This document shows positions 58,110 to 64,000 of a DNA stretch of 64,000 nucleotides, one piece after another. This stretch comes from JAGPCH01 sp039810605. GTDB taxonomy: Bacteria; Bacteroidota; Ignavibacteria; Tepidaquicellales; Tepidaquicellaceae. Where the stretch lies: the NCBI GenBank assembly GCA_039810605.1, contig JBDHXH010000006.1, positions 1 through 64,000 of the forward strand, given 5' to 3'. Within the stretch, counting starts at the first letter, position 1, and the number at the start of each line of letters is the position of its first letter. Position numbers and translations under genes: made by a program. Below the pieces are notes generated by a model. That model had not been told where the DNA came from. It made no database searches and saw nothing but the letters and a program-made list of their open reading frames with translations.

Positions 58110-58949
58110 TCAGACAGCAGCGGCTTTCTTCTTTGTTAAGCCCATTTTCTCGAGCACGTCGAGGTGATTCAGGGCATTCTTTGCCGCTTCCTGCTCTGCC
58201 TGTTTCTTCGATTTACCCTTGCCGATTCCCAGACTTCGTTTATTTACAAATACTTCCACTGTGAACAGTTTATTATGCTCCGGTCCTTCTTCCTTAATAA
58301 TTGAATATTCAGGGATGAAATCCGTATGTGCCTGGACGTATTCAAGGAATTTACTCTTGTGATTTTCGTCAAACTGGTTCAGCCATTTTATGTCAAGTTT
58401 TTTGAATATTTCTTCATTCAGAAATTCTTTTGCAGACTCATATCCAGAATCCATAAATACAGCTCCGACGAGTGCCTCATAAGCATCGGAGAGAATAGTA
58501 TCATATCCTTCTTCAATGGATTTTTTTGCGGTGTATGATGCAAGAAGGAAATCCTGAAGACGGATATTTTTGGCTCGTTCAGCAAGAAATTTTTTATTTA
58601 CTAAAATGGATCTGAACTTTGTGAGATCGCCTTCTTCGTTAAGCGGAAAATTTTTGAAAAGGTATTCTGCCACGATCAGGTCAAGCACGGCATCACCAAG
58701 AAATTCAAGCCGCTCATTTGAAATAATGCCAATACGGAGCGGATTACTTTTCACTTTAAGAAATGAACGGTGAGTAAGCGCCGTGATAAAATGTCTGCGG
58801 TCAATGATTTTGTAATGAATTACCTTCTGGAAACTTTCAAAGTCAATCTGAAAAACCGCATTGGACAGAAGTTCATCTTCACTTTTCCTTTGCCTGTAAA
58901 AAGGTACGAGTTTCCTGACGTTCTTTTTGAATAATTCAAACATTAACAA
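58110..58949 (-). CDS. rnc: ribonuclease III
   Basis: 279 residues. Cleaves double-stranded RNA in rRNA and mRNA processing. The signature NERLEFLGDAVLDLIVAEYLF is at about 79-99, the second acidic cluster is SDAYEALVGAVFMDSG, and a dsRNA-binding domain occupies about 200-272 (GKGKSKKQAEQEAAKNAL). About 40 residues longer at the N-terminus than E. coli RNase III. Follows fabF by 18 bp; acpP-fabF-rnc is a widespread operon. Confidence 0.95.
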   Translation of the reverse strand: MLMFELFKKNVRKLVPFYRQRKSEDELLSNAVFQIDFESFQKVIHYKIIDRRHFITALTHRSFLKVKSNPLRIGIISNERLEFLGDAVLDLIVAEYLFKNFPLNEEGDLTKFRSILVNKKFLAERAKNIRLQDFLLASYTAKKSIEEGYDTILSDAYEALVGAVFMDSGYESAKEFLNEEIFKKLDIKWLNQFDENHKSKFLEYVQAHTDFIPEYSIIKEEGPEHNKLFTVEVFVNKRSLGIGKGKSKKQAEQEAAKNALNHLDVLEKMGLTKKKAAAV

Positions 58950-58967
58950 ACGAAATTGAAATGGAAA

Positions 58968-60218
58968 TTAATTCTCTTCGTATTTTTTAAAAACAATAGC
59001 TGTATTATGTCCGCCAAAACCTGAATTCTCGGACAACACAGTTTTGACATCCTTTTTTCTGGCTTCATTTACAACATAGTCGAGGTCACAATCGGGGTCT
59101 TTCTCTTCGTAGTTGATGGTTGGGGGGATGATACCGTCTCGGATTGTGAGAACAGCCGCAATTGCCTCTATTGCTCCGGCAGCTCCAAGCAGATGTCCTA
59201 TCATTGATTTGATTGAATGAACAGGGATATCATAAGCTCTGCTTCCGAAATAATTTTTTATTGCCAAAGTTTCATTCTTGTCATTGTAATAGGTGGACGT
59301 TCCATGTGCATTAATTACATCAATATCATTTGGAGTAAGGTTGGAGTTCTCGATCGCACGTTTTATTGCGCGACCCACGCCTTCGCCTTCCGGTGCCGGT
59401 TCTGTAATGTGAAATGCATCAGCAGTTAGTCCGAGTCCGGTTATCTCTGCGTAAATTTTTGCTCCGCGGCTTTTTGCATACTCAAGCTCTTCGAGGATCA
59501 AAGTCGCGCCGCCTTCTCCCATTACAAATCCATCTCTGTTTTTATCGAAAGGTCTTGAAGCTTTTTTCGGAGCATCATTTCGAGTTGAAAGTGCTTTCAT
59601 CGCATTGAATCCACCTACGCCCATCGGACATATAACAGCTTCCGAACCACCGGTAACCATTACATCCGCGTCTCCTCTTTCAATAAGCATGACCGAATCG
59701 GCGATCGAATGAGCAGAAGTTGTACAAGCAGAAATAGTCGCGTAATTAGGTCCCTTCAAACCATACTGCATTGAAATTCTTCCTGCCGCAATGTCCGCAA
59801 TGAGCATCGGAATAAAAAACGGACTGATTCTGTCAGGATTTCCTTCGCGCTTATAAAGGTTGTTTTGCTGATTATGATATGTCCACATGCCTCCGATTCC
59901 GGAACCATATACAACTCCTACCTTTTCACGATCGGTCTTTTCAATGTCAAGTCCGGAATCCTTAATTGCTTCCTGTGATGCAGCAAGCGCATATTGTGTG
60001 AAAGGGTCAACTCTTTGCGAGAGTTTTCTATCCATGAAATTCAGCGGATCAAATCCTTTCAGCTCTGCAGCAAATTTTGTATCAAAATCTGATGCATCGA
60101 AATACGTGATGTAGTCTATTCCGCTCTTCCCGGAAATCAGGCCCGACCAGAAATCATTTACATTTAGACCAACTGGGCTAATGACGCCGATGCCTGTTAC
60201 AACAACTCTTCTCTTCAT
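58968..60218 (-). CDS. fabF: 3-oxoacyl-[acyl-carrier-protein] synthase II
   Basis: 416 residues. Elongating ketoacyl synthase. The Cys-His-His triad is seen in SACTTSAHSIADS, VINAHGTSTYYND and KSMIGHLLGAAGAIEA; the start VVVTGIGVISPVGLN and end LSENSGFGGHNTAIVFKK are typical. Between acpP and rnc. Confidence 0.96.
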   Translation of the reverse strand: MKRRVVVTGIGVISPVGLNVNDFWSGLISGKSGIDYITYFDASDFDTKFAAELKGFDPLNFMDRKLSQRVDPFTQYALAASQEAIKDSGLDIEKTDREKVGVVYGSGIGGMWTYHNQQNNLYKREGNPDRISPFFIPMLIADIAAGRISMQYGLKGPNYATISACTTSAHSIADSVMLIERGDADVMVTGGSEAVICPMGVGGFNAMKALSTRNDAPKKASRPFDKNRDGFVMGEGGATLILEELEYAKSRGAKIYAEITGLGLTADAFHITEPAPEGEGVGRAIKRAIENSNLTPNDIDVINAHGTSTYYNDKNETLAIKNYFGSRAYDIPVHSIKSMIGHLLGAAGAIEAIAAVLTIRDGIIPPTINYEEKDPDCDLDYVVNEARKKDVKTVLSENSGFGGHNTAIVFKKYEEN

Positions 60219-60240
60219 TTTATGCTGAAGTCAGTTATAA

Positions 60241-60489
60241 TTATTTCGATGCTACTTTTTCAACAATGTAATTAACAGCATCTCCGACTTTCTGAATTTT
60301 TTCTGCATCTTCATCCGGAATCTTTATATCAAATTCTTCTTCAAATTTCATTACAAGTTCGACAGTGTCTAGCGAATCTGCTCCGAGATCATTTATAAAT
60401 GACGCATCTGTTGTAACCTTTGATTCTTCAACTCCTAATTTATCCACGACTGCTTGTTTGACTTTGGCTTCTATTTCAGCATTGGTCAT
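60241..60489 (-). CDS. acpP: acyl carrier protein
   Basis: 82 residues, acidic and helical. GADSLDTVELVMKFEEEFDIKIPDEDAEKI contains the phosphopantetheine-attachment serine at residue 39 (DSL), the target of AcpS encoded at 7.6 kb. First gene of the acpP-fabF-rnc operon. Confidence 0.97.
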   Translation of the reverse strand: MTNAEIEAKVKQAVVDKLGVEESKVTTDASFINDLGADSLDTVELVMKFEEEFDIKIPDEDAEKIQKVGDAVNYIVEKVASK

Positions 60490-60567
60490 AAAGTAAATTC
60501 TCCTTATTGAGTTTTTAAAAATTTTTAATACGCAATATAGCTAAAACTCAAAATCTTTTAAAGTTAT

Positions 60568-61656
60568 TTAGTTTTTTTGATCCCGGTGCAATTTCAGGCT
60601 GTCTATTCTTCCCTCCAGCACATTCCGCATGCTGTCCAGCCTGTTCTGATATTCGCGAAGTTTAAGCTCACGAAGCTGTAACTCATGCTCCTTGTTCAAG
60701 ATTTTTGATTCTCTTGTACCCATAGTATTCTCAAATTCAGACTTGTTCCAGTAACCGAGATCTTCGAAATATCCTTTGAAGAGGAAATTATGTTTCAAGG
60801 CTTCCATGTTCTGATAAAAACTAAATGAACCAAGCTCGAGATTTGCAGTTGTCTGATTTGCATTCTTCATAACTGCCTTCACGTTGTTTGCAAAAACAGT
60901 ATCGGTAAGCAGCGTTCCAACAAGGCTCTGACTTGAATTTATCTTTTCCGTTATCCCGGCAATGTTTCTTGTTATTGAATCTACACTCCCCTGAAGTTTA
61001 ACAATGTCCTCCGTTACAATAGACAATACGTTCGATGCTTGTCCGAGTATCTTGTCAACTTTGTATGTTGAATTGGAAAAACTTGCCATTAATGAATCAA
61101 AATGATCAAACAACTGGCTGCTGTTTATTAGCTTGCCGAGTGTCCCTTCACCTTCATTAATCTTCGAAGAAATGTCGGCAATGTCTTTGACAATTTTCTG
61201 TGCATCTTTGGTTGACTCATTCAGATTGTTTAATATGTCGCCAATTTCCAACGGCTTAATTGCATTCAGAGTATCATCCTCTTCGACAGAGACTGAATTT
61301 TCTGTTCCTGAAGATATCATGAGTACTTTATTGCCGACCAATCCATCGGAGTTAATTGTAGCTTTTGAATCTTTCTTTATAAATCGCTGCACCTTGCTCT
61401 CAACCAGCATACTGACCTTCACTTTATCGGTAGCGATTATTTCAATTGACTCGATGGAACCAACTTTAATTCCGGCGAATTGCACGGAATTGCCTTGGGT
61501 CAATCCACTTACAGATGGAAATATCGCATAAAGTTCAATCGTCTTTGTGAATAGGTTCTCCTTGCTGCCCACATAGAAAAGCGCAATGACGAAGAGAGCC
61601 AATCCCGCAAAGATAAAAATTCCGAGCTTGATGTATTTTGATTTTTGCTGATCCAA
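60568..61656 (-). CDS. MlaD-family (MCE) lipid transport protein
   Basis: 362 residues. One N-terminal membrane segment (about 11-29), an MCE domain (about 38-118, IFPSVSGLTQGNSVQFAGIKVGSIESIEI), then a long helical C-terminal part with coiled-coil character (ESKILNKEHELQLRELKLREYQNRLDSM). Binds lipid in the periplasm as part of an Mla-like ABC system with the next two genes. The extended helix could form a tunnel or bridge as in longer MCE proteins; that is inference. Confidence 0.9.
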   Translation of the reverse strand: MDQQKSKYIKLGIFIFAGLALFVIALFYVGSKENLFTKTIELYAIFPSVSGLTQGNSVQFAGIKVGSIESIEIIATDKVKVSMLVESKVQRFIKKDSKATINSDGLVGNKVLMISSGTENSVSVEEDDTLNAIKPLEIGDILNNLNESTKDAQKIVKDIADISSKINEGEGTLGKLINSSQLFDHFDSLMASFSNSTYKVDKILGQASNVLSIVTEDIVKLQGSVDSITRNIAGITEKINSSQSLVGTLLTDTVFANNVKAVMKNANQTTANLELGSFSFYQNMEALKHNFLFKGYFEDLGYWNKSEFENTMGTRESKILNKEHELQLRELKLREYQNRLDSMRNVLEGRIDSLKLHRDQKN

Positions 61657-61720
61657 GTTATGAAGTTTATGATTCTAAATTGTAAATCTCAAAATTGTAA
61701 AGCAAGCAGATAAAAATCTT

Positions 61721-62470
61721 TTATTCAAATTCGAAGAAGCCTCTTACGAAAGGATCATCCGACTTCTCAAGTTCTTCATAAGTTCCTTCCGCAGCAAACT
61801 GACCATCTTTCAGCACAACAATTCTATTGGAAACCAATTTTGCACATGGCATATCATGAGTTACAATCAGCGATGTTACATTTAACTTTTTCTGCATATC
61901 AAGAATTAAATGACTTATCTCATTGGAAGTGACAGGGTCAAGTCCCGTGGTTGGTTCGTCATATAAAATTATTTGCGGATCGAGCATCAAAGTTCTTGCA
62001 AGTCCGATTCTCTTTTGCATTCCTCCCGAGAGTTCAGAAGGCATCTTGTCTATTGCATTTTCAAGTCCTACGTTCTGAAGCATCTCCTGTACTTTAGATG
62101 TAAGATCCTGTTTCTTATAATCCGGTTGCCTCTGCACCGGAAATTCCAGATTCTGCCTGACTGTCATTGAATCATAAAGTGCACCGCTCTGAAACAGAAA
62201 ACCGATTTTTATTCTGACTTTGTTTTCTTCGTCTTCAGGCAGGTTAAGATATTCTTCATCGAATACGGTTACAGTTCCCGTGTCTGCAGGAATCAGTCCT
62301 ATGATAATTTTGAGTATTACGGATTTGCCGGTTCCTGATCTTCCAAGTACAACTACCGTCTCACCTCTTGTCAGCGTTAGATTTATTTCTTTCAGGACTG
62401 TATTTTTTCCAAAAGATTTTCTGACATCTTTCAGTACAAGTATAGATGAATTATTTTCCGCAGCATTCAT
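61721..62470 (-). CDS. Mla-type ABC transporter ATP-binding protein
   Basis: 249 residues. Walker A GRSGTGKS, signature LSGGMQKRIGLARTL, Walker B IILYDEPTTGLDP and switch VTHD. GGMQKR is characteristic of MlaF/Ttg2A. Powers lipid movement with MlaE and MlaD encoded on either side. Confidence 0.94.
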   Translation of the reverse strand: MNAAENNSSILVLKDVRKSFGKNTVLKEINLTLTRGETVVVLGRSGTGKSVILKIIIGLIPADTGTVTVFDEEYLNLPEDEENKVRIKIGFLFQSGALYDSMTVRQNLEFPVQRQPDYKKQDLTSKVQEMLQNVGLENAIDKMPSELSGGMQKRIGLARTLMLDPQIILYDEPTTGLDPVTSNEISHLILDMQKKLNVTSLIVTHDMPCAKLVSNRIVVLKDGQFAAEGTYEELEKSDDPFVRGFFEFE

Positions 62471-62533
62471 TTCTGCAAAATCATTTTTCCGAATTTATAA
62501 AAATTGTACCATGAACCAATTAGATGCAATGAA

Positions 62534-63346
62534 TCACAGTATTGAAGTTATCTGAACCATTACCATATCAATGAGTATCACGAGCAAAGAAGAAATGACG
62601 ACAGCAGTATTGGCTGCGATGCCGACACTCTCCGTTCCGCGGTCTGCGTTGTATCCTTCATAACATCCGACCACGCCAACTCCGAATCCAAAAAGAAATG
62701 TCTTTATGGTCGCAGGAATTATGTCATGCATCGAAATATTCTTGAAAGAGTTCATTATGAAAAGCTGCATTGTCATTTCATCGGTAATATTAATTGCGAT
62801 AAAACCCCCTAGCAGTGCAATCGCATCTGCAAGAATTACAAGCAGCGGAAGCATCAGCGTCGTTGCAGCTATTCTCGTAATCACAAGATACTTGAAAGGA
62901 TTGCAGCCGGAAACTTCCATAGCGTCAATCTGCTCGGTTACTTTCATTGAACCTAATTCTGCTCCGATTCCGGAACCTATTTTTCCCGCAAATATAAGTG
63001 CCGTAATTACCGGACCTATTTCAAGTGTTACAGCCAGCGCAACCATCGAAGGAACCAATGATGATGCTCCGAATTTTTGCAAAGTGGGTATTGATTGCAA
63101 TGTCAATGTCAGACCAATGATGAATCCGGTTACAGCAACAAGTGAAAATGACTTGTAACCAATCTGATAAAATTGCCTGACTGTTTCCCTGAATTCATAA
63201 GGAGGCTTAAAGACTTCTTTGACGAATCGGATTGCAAAAGTTGTCAATCCTGCAATTCTCAAAAAAAACTCCTGCGCAGAACCCGGAAGCCTAATTGCGA
63301 ATGAACGCGACTTTACAATTTCTGCAGCTTGTGTCGTTTCAGCCAT
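62534..63346 (-). CDS. MlaE-family ABC permease
   Basis: 270 residues with five to six membrane helices. GFIIGLTLTLQSIPTLQKFGASSLVPSMVALAVTLEIGPVITALIFAGKIGSGIGAELGSMKVTEQIDAM is the MlaE core, and GVVGCYEGYNADRGTESVGIAANTAVV its C-terminal signature. Starts 1 bp inside the stop of the upstream barrel gene (TAATG), so the two are coupled. Confidence 0.94.
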   Translation of the reverse strand: MAETTQAAEIVKSRSFAIRLPGSAQEFFLRIAGLTTFAIRFVKEVFKPPYEFRETVRQFYQIGYKSFSLVAVTGFIIGLTLTLQSIPTLQKFGASSLVPSMVALAVTLEIGPVITALIFAGKIGSGIGAELGSMKVTEQIDAMEVSGCNPFKYLVITRIAATTLMLPLLVILADAIALLGGFIAINITDEMTMQLFIMNSFKNISMHDIIPATIKTFLFGFGVGVVGCYEGYNADRGTESVGIAANTAVVISSLLVILIDMVMVQITSIL

Positions 63347-63963
63347 TAACGTGTATGATTGTTTCTGATGTCAAGATCAATGAACGGATTTGCAATGCCA
63401 AGGACTATTCCAAATGAAAAGTCCAATATGTTGGATCCCTTTGCTACATAAGTGTAGCGCAACTTCAGATTAGGATAAAATAAGAATTTGTCATTTCGTA
63501 TTGAATATCCAAATGAACTTTCGCCGTACCATCCGGGTCTTGAAAAATTATTGAAGTAACCTCCGCCAAGACTAATCGTTGGCGTTCCCTGAAGCAAGTT
63601 GGAAGGCTCTATTCCGTGCTTAAGCAAAATGTCATACTTGTAACCGAACCGGATGAAACTCGTCAGATCCTTTCTGAAAATATATGAGTATTCGGCAGCA
63701 AATCTGTGTTCGCCGAACTTCCCGAATCCAACAGATACTTCCTTTGTAAATCCGAGAGCAATTTTGTCATTTTCGAACAGCACATTCGGATTGAATAAGT
63801 ATAAAAAAGTCCAGACACCAATTGCAATCGGCATGGTAGAAGAAACATTGTCTGCGTTATCACTAATGTAAAAATTCTTTACTGTGAAAGGCTCATCCAA
63901 ACTTTGAGTACGGGCATCTGAAAAGATCAGCAACAGCGAAACAATGACAACAAATATCTTCAT
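63346..63963 (-). CDS. outer-membrane beta-barrel protein coupled to the Mla genes
   Basis: 205 residues with signal peptide MKIFVVIVSLLLIFSDARTQ. Alternating strands (FTKEVSVGFGKFGEHRFAAEYSYIF, FIRFGYKYDILL, PGWYGESSFGYSIRNDKFLFYPNLKLRYTYV) suggest an 8-10-stranded barrel. Not similar to MlaA that I can see. Its one-base overlap with mlaE suggests it is part of the same lipid transport unit, perhaps its outer-membrane component (inference). Confidence 0.72.
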   Translation of the reverse strand: MKIFVVIVSLLLIFSDARTQSLDEPFTVKNFYISDNADNVSSTMPIAIGVWTFLYLFNPNVLFENDKIALGFTKEVSVGFGKFGEHRFAAEYSYIFRKDLTSFIRFGYKYDILLKHGIEPSNLLQGTPTISLGGGYFNNFSRPGWYGESSFGYSIRNDKFLFYPNLKLRYTYVAKGSNILDFSFGIVLGIANPFIDLDIRNNHTR

Positions 63964-64000
63964 TACCTAAAAGTTTTGTGCAAAATATACTTTTGATGGA

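Overview
The window is about 64 kb of AT-rich, densely coded bacterial chromosome with no rRNA or tRNA gene that I could see. It most likely comes from the Bacteroidota/Ignavibacteria side of the FCB group. The evidence is: three large secreted proteins with type IX secretion (T9SS) C-terminal domains of the NPFNP kind; adjacent porU and porV genes; few Shine-Dalgarno sequences; and at least one promoter of the Bacteroidota form (TTTG, 20 bp, TAnnTTTG). The exact lineage is inference.

Layout. 1-2.2 kb: two tandem M16 zinc peptidases, the first cut by the window edge. 2.3-7.6 kb (+): a lipoprotein, upp, a bifunctional Rel/SpoT and a TolB-like propeller. 7.6-12.8 kb (-): acpS, a HAD phosphatase, a Fur-family regulator, 3-hydroxyacyl-CoA dehydrogenase, folC, ribH and a PHP phosphoesterase. 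12.8-19 kb is the accessory-looking part: a 118-bp inverted-repeat element, a YCF48-propeller T9SS cargo gene behind a promoter and structured leader, a 455-bp double array of 7-bp repeats, a beta-helix/dockerin protein, and a gene-free stretch with three perfect palindromes. 19-22 kb (+): an outer-membrane barrel and a TonB-dependent receptor. 22.2-28.4 kb (-): murB, an SDR, methylmalonyl-CoA mutase large subunit, a lipoprotein, fabG, DUF3109 and fabD. 28.6-33.8 kb: acs, a TPR protein, an RmlD-like reductase, a probably broken barrel gene and an AlgH-like protein. 34-36 kb: a second copy of the inverted-repeat element and an Omp28-like T9SS cargo gene. 36.3-49.4 kb: a GAF protein, DUF6265, pirin, a PIG-L deacetylase, a VOC dioxygenase, a YcaQ-like protein, a MerR regulator, a degenerate amidohydrolase, prmC, dtd, a DUF2520 protein, a barrel and a family 2 glycosyltransferase. 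49.4-57.9 kb (-): the T9SS locus porU-porV followed by an M6-like secreted protein whose zinc site is lost. 58-64 kb (-): rnc, fabF, acpP, then an Mla-type lipid transport set (mlaD, mlaF, mlaE) and an outer-membrane protein.

How the parts connect. Fatty-acid synthesis is split over three places (acpS; fabD-fabG; acpP-fabF). The T9SS signal peptidase PorU and its partner PorV presumably process the cargo proteins encoded at 13, 34 and 49 kb. The strongest unusual signals are the heptamer arrays, the structured leader upstream of the YCF48 gene, two dispersed repeat families (118 bp and 69 bp), and two enzymes that keep their fold signatures but have lost their metal ligands. I found no CRISPR array, prophage, transposase gene or recognisable defence system.
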